DNA of 64,000 nt from Dactylorhiza incarnata (taxonomy: Eukaryota > Streptophyta > Magnoliopsida > Asparagales > Orchidaceae): the NCBI GenBank assembly GCA_033032865.1, contig JAWHQI010000065.1, positions 6,262,001-6,326,000 of the forward strand. Direction: 5' to 3'. Both the position numbers and the translations under genes were made by a program. Below, piece after piece: positions 44,370 to 54,401 of the stretch. Numbering within the stretch: the stretch's first letter is position 1; the number at the start of each line of letters is the position of its first letter. The notes below the pieces were generated by a model. That model was not told the DNA's origin and did not search any database. It worked only from the letters and a program-made list of their open reading frames with translations.

Positions 44370-45816
44370 TGAAAGTATCTAGTTGCGGCCTAAATCACCT
44401 AGAGGGGGGTGAATAGGTGATCTCTACTGCGATTGTGGAATAAAAAATTTTGCACAAACACAAAAAAAAATCACAGCACAGAGACACAAGATTTATAGAG
44501 GTTCCCCAAGGGTGGGTACTCCTCTCTCCCACTCCGCCTATCTAGCACTTCGGGCTAGCGTCGGCAACTTCACCAAAACTCAAATTTATCAACAAATCCT
44601 ACAATCGGAGACAACGGCTCCTACAAGCTCGGAGACAACACTCCTACAACTCGGAAGATAAACTTCCTACAACTCGGAGTAAACAACTCCTACAACTCGG
44701 AGTAAACAACTCCTACAAAATAACTCGGAGTAAACAACTCCTACAGAAATAACTCGGAGTAAACAACTCCTACAGAAATTAAATAAAGTTTATAATGAAA
44801 CTTCTCTTGAATCTCAATAGAGATTAACTTTAGATCTGGAGAGACTGAATCTTCTTCTTCCTTTAGAGTGGAAGCTTGGATCTTCAAGGATTAGGAAGAA
44901 TGAAGAATCGGCAAACCTGATCTGAGTAGGCCCTTTGATTAAATCGAAAAGATCTTCAATATTGAGAGCAGCAACTTGATCAAAGGCCTTCTTATCTGAG
45001 AAATCTTTAGCACCACTGAAGAACGAAACTTGAGAGGCGCAGGAGTTAGATCTCAGAAAACTTCTCCAGCACGCGAGGAAGAAGACGGCTGGCTTCTTCT
45101 TTTTCTTTTAACAATCGAGAGATATCTTCTATTTGCCCTAAAATAAAAGACTATTTATAGGGAAATCTCCAACGGCTCGGGCGACAGACAAGGAGGGGTC
45201 GCCACGTGTACTGTACATGTCGGCCAACCCTAATTTTGGAAAAAGAAACTGAAATTTGAAATCCGCCTGTCCGTCATTCGTCGAGACTTCACGTGAACAT
45301 TCGACGAATTGACTTAGCCATAGAAAAACACTGAACAACCCGTGAAAAACACCTTCTGTTTTCATTCGTCGGGATTCGTCGGGAGTTCACGAGAACATTC
45401 GATGAATGGACCTAGCTGCAGATTTTCTTCACAAGACTGTCTTTTGACTTCTGTCTGGATTCGTCGAGATTCGTCGGGAGTTCACGTGACATCTCGACGA
45501 ATTGACTCAGCAAAAATTTCTTTTCTTTTCCTGAAAACCTGCTCCACTCCTCAAGCTTGAAAACCTTCAGTTATGAGTATATGAAGTACACCCCAAAAGA
45601 GAGATTACACATGGACCAACACTTTGTTCTGCACAATGAGGGATTACACTGTTTAGAACTGTGTTTGGTGATCCATTGCAACCTGACTTTGGTGTGCACT
45701 TAGCATTAAGACCTGCAAACACATAACTAGAGAACAACATCAAATACATCTCAATTCAACTTAGTTCACAAGAACACTTCTTCAAATCAAGGTAATTGTA
45801 GCTACAATACCCAACA
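44370..45816 (-). repeat. 5' LTR of Sirevirus-like element 3
   Basis: TGAAAGTATC...ACCCAACA, 1447 bp. TATA candidate at 45152-45160 with the ATTCGTCGA / TCGACGAAT motif field at 45275-45505. CTCGGAGTAAACAACTCC repeats lie on the transcribed side (44620-44775). Confidence 0.87.
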
Positions 45817-46244
45817 GCGCATCTCTGGCGGGAATCCAGGCGAGCGAGACCCTGGAAGTTACTCTCCTTCCTTCCCTCGGGGGAAACAACTCTTCGGCCG
45901 CCCACATGGAGGTTCTCGACCTGTCGCCTTCGTCGCGACCGGGTAAGATTTTGACATTATCTTTTCTTGTGAATTCCCCCACTGAGCTTTTTTTGTTCTT
46001 CGCAGAGAATCTCCTCGCAACTCCTAGGAGGCGCGCCACCCCATTTGGATCTCCCCCCCCCCCTCCAAATTCTCCGCCCCGCCAGATTTTCCACCTCCTC
46101 CGGGCTCGCAGCCTCCTCCGAGCTCGCAGCCCCCACCAGACGAGACAGTCCTCGTCCCCGAGTTCAACCTACTGGGCCATCAAGACCCCGACAGCTCGCC
46201 TCCCGCCAATGTCCGGGTTGCGAGCAACCTCCCCGCATTCCTGG
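45817..46244 (+). other. antisense exon-like segments 2 and 3 inside LARD 3
   Basis: The plus strand reads exon-like DNA to GACCGGGTAAGATT (donor at about 45943/45944), an AT-rich 62-base stretch ending TTCTTCGCAG (about 46005), and a second exon-like stretch rich in proline (PPPPGSQPPPSSQPPPDE, then FNLLGHQDPDSSPP). Donor, acceptor and base-composition contrast together look like a real plant intron. It probably continues the segment at 37093-37340 on the same strand. The product is unidentified. Confidence 0.4.
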
Positions 46245-46309
46245 TGTAACATCTCGACTTTTATTGGGCCACTAGACCCTAGTGAGCCCAATAAAAGTAG
46301 GCCCGAGCG

Positions 46310-47095
46310 GTAGAAAACTACCATTTTAAGTAATGTTGCGCGCCGCAATTAAGTCATTGGGGTATATTGACCAAATGAACCCCGAATTGACTTCCGTCAG
46401 TTCCGTTAGACTCGTATAAACAATACGAGCGCAACGGAATTCGTTGCACTTCGATCCGACGTCGTTTGGAGAAAACGACCATTTTGGGTGTCGTAGCGCG
46501 CCACTACATCATTATTATGAATAGTGACCGTACGAACCCCGAATTGACTTCCGTCAGTTCCGTTAAACTCGTATGAACAATACGAGCGCAACGGAATTCG
46601 TTGCACTTCGATCCGAGGTCGTTTGGAGAAAACGACCATTTCGGGTGTCGTAGCGCGCCACTACCTCATTATTATGAATAGTGACCGTACGAACCCCGAA
46701 TTGACTTCCGTCAATTCCGTTAGGCTCGTATGAACAATACGAGCGCAACGGAATTCGTTGCACTTCAATCCAAGGTCGTTTGGAGAAAACGACCATTTCG
46801 GGTGTCGTAGCGCGCCACTACCTCATTATTATGAATAGTGACCGTACGAACCCCGAATTGACTTCCGTCAGTTCCGTTAGACTCGTATGAACAATGCGAG
46901 CGCAACAGAATTCGTTGCACTTCAATCCGAGGTCGTTTGGAGAAAACGACCATTTTGGGTGTTGTAGCACGCCACTACCTCATTATTATGAATAGTGACC
47001 GTACGAACCCCGAATTGACTTCCGTCAGTCCCGTTAGACTCATATGAGTAATACGAGTGCAATAGAATTCGTTGCGCCTCGATTCAAGGTCGTAT
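46310..47095 (+). repeat. 157-bp tandem array (five copies) in the chromovirus LTR
   Basis: CGAATTGACTTCCGTCAG recurs at 46383, 46540, 46697, 46854 and 47011. Each unit has AATACGAGCGCAACGGAATT and GTCGTTTGGAGAAAACGACC, the latter an imperfect palindrome. The same array begins in the 3' LTR at the window end. Confidence 0.9.
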
Positions 47096-47473
47096 GGAGA
47101 GTATGCCATTTTAGGGCTATGCAGACCACATCAGTGCAACGCACGAAATATAAAGCGCACGAACCCGGTATTAGCCCCGACAAATCATAATGGACCCCTG
47201 GATCATGAAAGACCCCATCCTAGGTTAACCTCGGTCAACCCCCCCCCCCCCCCCCCCCCCCCCCGGCTTGAAATTTATTGGGAAATGAAAAGAAAAGGGG
47301 GGGGAGGAGAGAGAAAGCCCCCCCCCAAGGAAGGGGGCTGCCCATGAATGAAAAGAAAAGGGTGCCGGAGAGAGGGAAGGGAGGGGAGGGGGAGAAAATA
47401 TCTCCCCCCACTCACCCTCCCTTAACCCCACGTGGGGAAAGGAGGAGAGGGGGGGGGGGAGACCTCCCCCTTC

Positions 47474-47482
47474 CTATAAAAG
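47474..47482 (+). promoter_or_regulatory. probable TATA box of the chromovirus LTR
   Basis: CTATAAAAG in TTCCTATAAAAGGAGG, downstream of the 157-bp array. Confidence 0.6.
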
Positions 47483-47898
47483 GAGGGGACAGCCCTCCTC
47501 TCAAGCCCACACACCCCCCTCAGCCCCCACCTCCTCCTCCTTCCACCCTGCCGGAGCTAGCCCAGCCACCTCCTCGCCGGAACCCTACCCAACCAAGCCG
47601 CTGCCACCTCCCTCCTTCTACATGGCCGACCGACCACCCTCCCGAGCCCAGGTAGAACTCTCCCCCTCCTCCTTCCTATCTCCTGGAGGAGGCCACCCCT
47701 CTGCCCATCACCGGAGCGCCGCCGGCCGCCGCCCTAAGCCTTGCAAGGCTCGGGGAGGAAGATGGCCGTGAAAGCCCTCTCCCCCAGCGCCGGTGGTGGC
47801 GCTGGGGGAGTTAGGCCCCCTCCCAGGGGCCTCGACGCCGGCACAGGGGAGGCGGTCGGGCCGCCGGAGGATGCAGTCCCGGCGGCACCCGTGGCCTC

Positions 47899-49549
47899 TG
47901 ATGGCGCAAATCTCGCACACCGCTATAGGCGGTAGCTCGACTGCGACACGAAACGGCAGTGTACCGATCGTTCAAGTAATATAAAATGGGAATGAATCCC
48001 CAAGTATCGATCTCAGAGGAACACAGTAAGGTGGAGTTAACTTTCAAGGAAGGACTTGAGATCGAAGTCCTTTAATCGGAAGTAACGCGAAGGGGGGCAG
48101 ATTTGGTTGTGGAAAATAAAGTAAAACAATTATAACTACTCCTATGCAATGCCGCTATGCAATGCTTCGTTTGGAGGAATGGAGACTAGGCAGGCCTTGA
48201 GCGCGCTGCGTCGCAAGGGCGGATGGACGAGTAGGCAAGCGGAATCGAACTATGCAGGCCTTGAGCGCACTGCTTCGTTAGGCGAATGGATTACACGGGC
48301 CTCTATGCCACGCTTCACTAGGCGGAAGGACGAGAAGGCTAGCGGATGGAATGGTTCGCACCGACGGAGTCGGAATGGATTACACGGGCCGCTATGCCAC
48401 GCTTCGCTAGGCGGATGGAAGAGTAGGCATACGGATGAGGGTCGCAAGCACCTCGTCGACAAGCACGCCACTAGCAATTGCTAGTGCGGCACACGAACGT
48501 GACGGGGGGATGGAGGATGGAATGGGGCGCACCTAAAGCACACAGATAAACAAAAGGGTACTTCACATAGACATGAACTAACTTTAAATAGCAAGGTCTA
48601 TAGTGTTCTTCATAAAAATACAAAAGATCTAACTATTACAACAATCAATAAGAGGAGAACAAGGCAAGAAATCGACCGAATACGAAGGCTCGCTATAGAT
48701 TCACGGTTGGAATCGCCGGGTTGTCAATCCGCGTCCAAGCTCGGTCCACAACTACGTCCGGGGTAGAGAGAGCTGTCACTACTCTCCAATGAGCCCGTCT
48801 TCTTCATCTCACGATACAGTAGAGGTTGCAAACTTCCTCTTGCGTGATGGCGATGGCGGCTAGATCTTCTCCTTAAGCTTTGGGATGAAGGAGGAGGCTG
48901 AGAGGAAGCTCCGGCTCAAGATTGGCGTGAAGAACAAGCCCGGAGCACCTCCTGGTGGTGGAGGATGATGCAGGGGGCGGAAGAGGCGAAGAGAGCTCGA
49001 AAACGGCGGAGCAGAATGGTCGTCCGACCTAATTTCGCAGGCTGGATATTTATTGAAAATAGGGCGCACGATCAGTGGCGCACGATCAACTGATCGTGCA
49101 TACTAAAAACTGGTGATCGTGCGCTCTGTGCCCGAAACCTGCAAAACAAAACTGCAGAAAAATAAATAAAGCGCACGACCGTGCGCACGATCGTGCATAG
49201 CAAACAAACGACCAAAATCCGAAGCTATTTTTGGGCAGCAAATGAACTCGCACGATCAAAGGCGCACGAGCAACTGATCGTGCGTGAAGGAAACGCACGA
49301 TCAGTGGCACTTCAGGCAGAAATTGCCCCCAAACAGACTCCGAGCATCGCACGATCCATGAACCTGCATGAAAACCTCCAGGACTACAGGAAAACAAGGG
49401 ATCACACCAAGAATGGGCATACATGTGCACTAAGAGTGGAATAATAGACGACTATTAAATATAAATGAAAACAAGCCTAAAGTGTGGTGCAAAGACTAGA
49501 AAATCGGCCCAAATGAGTCCAAAAATGTATATATAATTTGGACTCATCA
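47899..49549 (-). repeat. LTR A of the Athila-like complex
   Basis: TGATGGCGCAAATCTC...GGACTCATCA, 1651 bp, with both ends intact. It nearly equals LTR B. The minus-strand TATA position reads AATAAATA where the others have CTATAAATA or a close form. GCACGATC / GATCGTGC motifs recur at 49065-49350. Confidence 0.87.
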
Positions 49550-49602
49550 CTCGTCCAAAAATGTATATATATAATGTATATAAATGTATATATATATATA
49601 TA
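49550..49602. repeat. AT microsatellite between LTR A and LTR B
   Basis: TCCAAAAATGTATATATATAATG extends the TCCAAAAATGTATATATAAT found at the end of the LTR, so slippage or template switching within this sequence may have made the junction. Confidence 0.6.
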
Positions 49603-51215
49603 ATAGGCGATAGCTCGACTGCGACACGAAACGGCAGTGTAATGATCGTTCAAGTAATATAAAATGGGAATGAATCCCCAAGTATCGAACTCAGAGGAAC
49701 ACAGTAAGGTGGAGTTAACTTTCAAGGAAGGACTTGAGATCGAAGTCCTTTAATCGGAAGTAACGCGAAGGGGGGCTGATTTGGTTGTGGAAAATAAAGT
49801 AAAACAATTATAACTACTCCTATGCAATGCCGCTATGCAATGCTTCGTTTGGCGGAATGGAGACTAGGCAGGCCTTGAGCGCGCTGCGTCGCAAGGGCGG
49901 ATGGACGAGTTGGCAAGCGGAATCGAACAATGCAGGCCTTGGGCGCACTGCTTCGTTAGGCGAATGGATTACACGGGCCGCTATGCCACGCTTCACTAGG
50001 CGGATGGACGAGAAGGCTAGCGGATGGAATGGTTCGCACCGGCGGATTCAAAATGGATTACACGGGCCGTTATTCCATGCTTCGCTAGGCGGATGGAAGA
50101 GTAGGCATACTGATGAGGGCGCAAGCACCTCGTCGACAAGCACGCCACTAGCAATTGCTAGTGCGGCACACGAACGTGACGGCGGGATGGAGGATGGAAT
50201 GGGGCGCACCTCAAGCACACAGATAAACAAAAGGGTACTTCACATAGACATAAAATAACTTTAAATAGCAAGGTCTATAGTGTTCTTCATCAAAATACAA
50301 AAGATCTAACTATTACAACAATCAATAAGAGGAGAACAAGGCAAGAAATCGACCGAATCCGAAGGCTTGCTGTAGATTCACGGTTGGAATCGTCGGGTTG
50401 TCAATCCGCGTCCAAGCTCGGTCCACAACTACGTCCGGGGTAGAGAGAGCTGTCCGTACTCTCCAATGAGCCCGTCTTCTTCGTCTCACGATACGGTAGA
50501 GGTTGCAAACTTCCTCTTGCTTGATGGCGATAGCGGCTAGATCTTATCTTTAAGCTTTAGGATGAAGGAGGAGGCCGATAGGAAGCTCTGGCTCAGGATT
50601 GGCGTGAAGAACAAGCCCGGAGCACCTCCTGGTGGTGGAAGATGATGCAGGGGGCGGAAGAGGCGAAGAGAGCTCGAAAACGGCGGAGCAGAATGGTCGT
50701 CCGACCTAATTTCGCAGGCTGGATATTTATAAAAACAGGGCACACGATCAGTGGCGCACGATCAACTGATCGTGCGCACTAAAAGCTGGTGATCGTGCGC
50801 TCTGTGTCCGAAACCTGCAAAACAAAACTGCAGAAAAAAAAAAATAAAGCGCACGATCGTGCGTAGCAAACACACGACCAAAATCCGAAGCTGTTTTTGG
50901 GCAGCAAATGAACTAGCACGATCAAAGGCGCACGAGCAACTGATCGTGCGTGAAGGAAACGCACGATCAGTGGCACTTCAGGCAGAAATTGCCCCCAAAC
51001 AGACTCCGAGCATCGCACGATCCATGAACCTGCATGAAAACCTCCAGGACTACAGGAAAACAAGGGATCACACCAAGAATTGGCATACATATGCACTAAG
51101 AGTGGAATAATAGACGACTATTAAATATAAATGAAAACAAGCCTAAAGTGTGGTGCAAAGACTAGAAAATCGGCCCAAATGAGTCCAAAAATGTATATAT
51201 AATTGGGACTCATCA
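49603..51215 (-). repeat. LTR B (3' LTR) of the Athila-like complex
   Basis: It lacks the first 25 or so bases of the LTR (TGATGGCGCAAATCTCGC...) but ends intact at GGGACTCATCA, followed by polypurine sequence. This is the LTR next to the interior. Confidence 0.85.
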
Positions 51216-53009
51216 CACCCCCAGACTTACTCGTTTGCTCGTCCCGAGCAAACTATCTCCCATGTGAAGTAGAAAAATCTTAAGCTGGCAAAGTAATTGA
51301 ATATGCGAAGTCGCTTACACGCGCGCGTTGAAATTTCAGTAGAAAAACCTTTTAAACATGCGAAATAGATTAGAATTTTCTAGATTACGTTTCTACTTAT
51401 TATTGCTACTCATAATTTGAATCGTGGTGAATCCTTCAATCACGCGTTGGGTGAAAGTAGCTCGATCACTAAGTGGAATATTGCCAGAGATCGAGGATTC
51501 AGACAAACTCCAAAGAAATCCATCAATGACGATGGCCATAAGCTTGCCCGTTCACACTCTCTCCACGACACTAGTTACGCTCAGAGTGCGAATCAATAGG
51601 ACTTTGGGTTATGATTTAGGCTTAGGCTATGGTGCGATAGACAATGATAAATGTGGGGGCTTAGCACACCTAACCCAAATGAGCTCGCAATAAAAACACT
51701 ATCCGGCAATAATGAAAAATGTGTACACAACACCCCCGGACTTAAACATGAAACTATGGGATGTGTACACCACCTATTCCCAAATACATTGCTTTACACT
51801 TTTTTTTCATTTCTTTTCACATTTTTTTCTTTTCTCTTTTTTGTATAACTTTGCACATATAATAACAAACACAGCTATATTTTCAATAATGCATTCCCAC
51901 CACAACCACAAATATACACAGCTTCAACACCCAACTTTTAAATGCACAAATTGCTTGAGCTCAGAATTTGGTGTGCGATTAGGATAGTCATTTTGGCTTT
52001 GGTGAATTGAAGGTGGAGCTGAATCAAATGTTAGGGATTAGGCACAAAGGGGATAAGCAAGGATAGAGCGTTTAGGAATGGTGCAAAGGCTCAACCGGGT
52101 CAAAGAATGGCCTATATCACACTCGCACAAATGAAATAACCTATACCCATGCTTCGAGAGTCGCTAGGGGCAAGTTCTTAGCCACCGAGAAAGAATATCC
52201 TTCCTCCCGACTCGAGCAATACATCACTAGCGATCGTCTACACACGCACCTACACTATCGTCGGATTCAACTGGATTCACGAAATACGAGTAGAATAAAT
52301 AGTATTCACGTAATTGGAAAATTATAAAACTAAATGCATGAGAAAAAGCTAATCCTACAAGAATTTCAACACGAGACGCGAGCACTCGACTAGGAGCACT
52401 GCTAGAGTCAACATGTTACTCCGCCACTCAATCCTATGCCAGCATCATGATCTTTCAATCACACGAAAAATAATATTTACCCGAGACGCATAGACAAATA
52501 AGCGCGTGCTCAAGTGGGTGTTGTGATGTGCTGTGAAGATGAACAATACAAAATAAATGAGACTAATATACTTATAGTATGCAAATGATATGTGCACTTG
52601 CAGTGGGTAACACATAGCGGCTCTCCCCCAGACTTAATCTAAGCAATTGACACAAATGACGTAACCATGAAAATTAAATAAAAGACTAGGGGAAGAAACG
52701 TTACCCATGCTCAGAAATGAGCATACCAGAAGATTGGCGTTAGTACAAAGAATACACTCCCATATCCGCCAAACAAGAAAATCGTCGCGCACCTGCAGGC
52801 AAAAGACTCCACGCGCAAAGTATATATGTAAAACTAAACTATTAGCATTTTAGAGAAAATAAAAGCAACAAAAGCTTGGGTTGTCTCCCAGCAGCGCTTT
52901 TGTTTACCGTCCTTAAGCTGGACTTAATACCTGTATTATGCAGTTTTAATAAAAGTCTAAGCATAGAGCAAAAGCTAGTAAATCCTAAATATTACATGCC
53001 TCAAAATGA
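51216..53009 (-). other. 3' non-coding interior of the Athila-like element with three polypurine-like tracts
   Basis: No ORF is convincing. On the element strand TAAGTCTGGGGGTG abuts LTR B (51216-51229), and copies TTAAGTCCGGGGGTG (about 51730) and TTAAGTCTGGGGGAGAG (about 52621) lie inside. Near 52880 the strand reads CTGCTGGGAGACAACCCAAGC, a phrase I recall as common downstream of coding regions in Athila-type gypsy elements. Confidence 0.6.
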
Positions 53010-54200
53010 TCAACTATAAGTTGATTTAAAATAGTAACTGAAAATAAAAGAGATGGGCCCGAAGACCCAAAAGCAGCACATCAGAAGATCAGGAGCTTTC
53101 CATCTCCATATTTCATCTTTCTTCATCCTCTTCCTCTCCTCCAATCTGCGGTCATGGATGAAGTAGCGCTTTCCACCCTGCACCCAGTCTTTCAAGGAAA
53201 ACACAGGCAATGATGATGAGGTGGAATAGACAATTGATTTCATCATTGCCATTTGCTCTTCCTTCAAAGACTGCCACTCAGACTTACCCAAAAATGGGTC
53301 TAGATATTCAAGCATCTGCAGAGGGATGAATGAAATATCAGACATTAAAATAGGCGGGGAAGCAGGAAGGATGAACTTATCAATATCATCATTAAAAGAA
53401 AGAGGGTTAGGAAATAAACTTGATGAAGAACTAAAAGAATGAAACAAAGGAGGAGTGATCCCGGTTTCACTCCTGGCAGGATCCAAGCATAGATCACTAT
53501 CATCATCGTACATATCATAGCGAGGGGGACCCAAGAACTCAAGGGCCTCGGTGGTGAGTTGGACCTCCTTGTTCCATGAGGAAGTGCAAACCTCCTCATC
53601 AAAGAGAGTATCCTCATCATCCCGCCTAGGAGCAGCCTCAGGCTCTGAATCATCACCCTGCTCAATTACTTTGACAGGATCGCAAAAAATATGTGCAGAA
53701 AAATCTTGCAAAGAAACTGGAGGAACAAAAAGATTTGGTTCATCCGCAAAAAGATCCGCTAATGCCTCTCCGATGGAAAGAATACTTTCCTCATCCCACT
53801 CAAGTGCATCTAGGAGCTCCCATTCCTCTCCCTGTTGGCTATCAAATGAATCATCATCATCACTAGGGGTGAAGCCATAAATAGGGAGTGAGGAGTCCAT
53901 GCACGAGACAAGCTCGGGGGTAGAGGGCACAATTGCCTCTATGGGTAGAGAATGAGTGATAGGGGCAATATTGTCACGAGTGAAGGAGCAGCGGTTAGGA
54001 TTGAAAAGACTAGGACAGTCCTTCAATTCATGACCCTCTCCTTGACACAATAAGCAAACAAAGTTCCTACACTGCCTAGCATTTAACTCCTTCATTTGGT
54101 CTATATAATAAACCATCTTGTCATTAAAGCTAGGTGAAATATCCCATGACGACATTTTGAATAATAAAAGCAGATATAATGAAACTGAAATTCTTTGCAA
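53010..54200 (-). CDS. unidentified ORF with one CCHC knuckle (Athila-like element)
   Basis: The frame is open for 396 codons. The likely start is the internal ATG at 54155 (MSSWDISPSFNDKMVYY), since the 15 residues before it look like translated leader. CLLCQGEGHELKDC, a CX2CX4HX4C zinc knuckle, lies near residue 50. A long acidic stretch (DDDDSFDSQQGEEWELL and later) follows. The C-terminal part has SEWQSLKEEQMAMMKS, a basic RRLEERKRMKK and a hydrophobic segment LLMCCFWVFGPISFIFSYYF near the end that could span a membrane. It occupies the gag position but has no recognisable Gag domain. An open frame in an element without pol suggests selection or youth. Function unknown: RNA binding is an inference from the knuckle. 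Confidence 0.6.
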   Translation of the reverse strand: MQRISVSLYLLLLFKMSSWDISPSFNDKMVYYIDQMKELNARQCRNFVCLLCQGEGHELKDCPSLFNPNRCSFTRDNIAPITHSLPIEAIVPSTPELVSCMDSSLPIYGFTPSDDDDSFDSQQGEEWELLDALEWDEESILSIGEALADLFADEPNLFVPPVSLQDFSAHIFCDPVKVIEQGDDSEPEAAPRRDDEDTLFDEEVCTSSWNKEVQLTTEALEFLGPPRYDMYDDDSDLCLDPARSETGITPPLFHSFSSSSSLFPNPLSFNDDIDKFILPASPPILMSDISFIPLQMLEYLDPFLGKSEWQSLKEEQMAMMKSIVYSTSSSLPVFSLKDWVQGGKRYFIHDRRLEERKRMKKDEIWRWKAPDLLMCCFWVFGPISFIFSYYFKSTYS

Positions 54201-54377
54201 AAAAATCTACACAAACTAATAAAACTCCTTGGATTAAACTTGCCTACAGCTTTAAAACAGGAGAGAAAGAAATAATAACAAACAATATATAATTAAAGAG
54301 CAAAAAAAAGGCGGGTATTCACACTGGAAGAACTACTATCTCTTGTCTCCCTCTACAGCAAACTCACACGTCTGTGT

Positions 54378-54395
54378 TCCCCGGCAACGGCGCCA
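54378..54395 (-). other. primer-binding site, tRNA-Asp type (Athila-like element)
   Basis: The minus strand reads TGGCGCCGTTGCCGGGGA, complementary to the 3' end of plant tRNA-Asp, a primer typical of Athila/Tat gypsy elements. Confidence 0.9.
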
Positions 54396-54401
54396 AAAAC
54401 T

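Larger units (their letters stand above)
37390..45816 (-). mobile_element. Sirevirus-like copia element 3 with pol deleted
   Basis: It has two closely similar LTRs, a tRNA-iMet primer site, most of gag, a polypurine cluster and no pol. The second Gag knuckle is followed within about 100 bases by the start of protease-leader sequence and then the 3' untranslated part. The gag gene is itself split by a solo LTR. The LTR pair looks nearly identical by eye, so it inserted recently. No target duplication is visible: the left LTR lacks its last few bases. Confidence 0.85.
36149..46244 (-). mobile_element. LARD 3: gypsy-like element, 3' part, interrupted twice
   Basis: An LTR with TGTTGGAACC...GGTTGTACA ends is followed by CAATCCCCTA, the same LTR/polypurine arrangement as LARD 1, so it reads on the minus strand and this is its 3' end. 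The interior continues at 36930-37389 and 45817-46244, separated by Sirevirus-like element 3, and is then cut by the chromovirus at 46245. Its 5' LTR is beyond the window. Confidence 0.7.

Noticed and set aside
37381..45825. Target duplication for Sirevirus-like element 3
   Set aside because: The right flank GCGCA is not found at the left, where the LTR has lost its TGAA end; I make no duplication claim.
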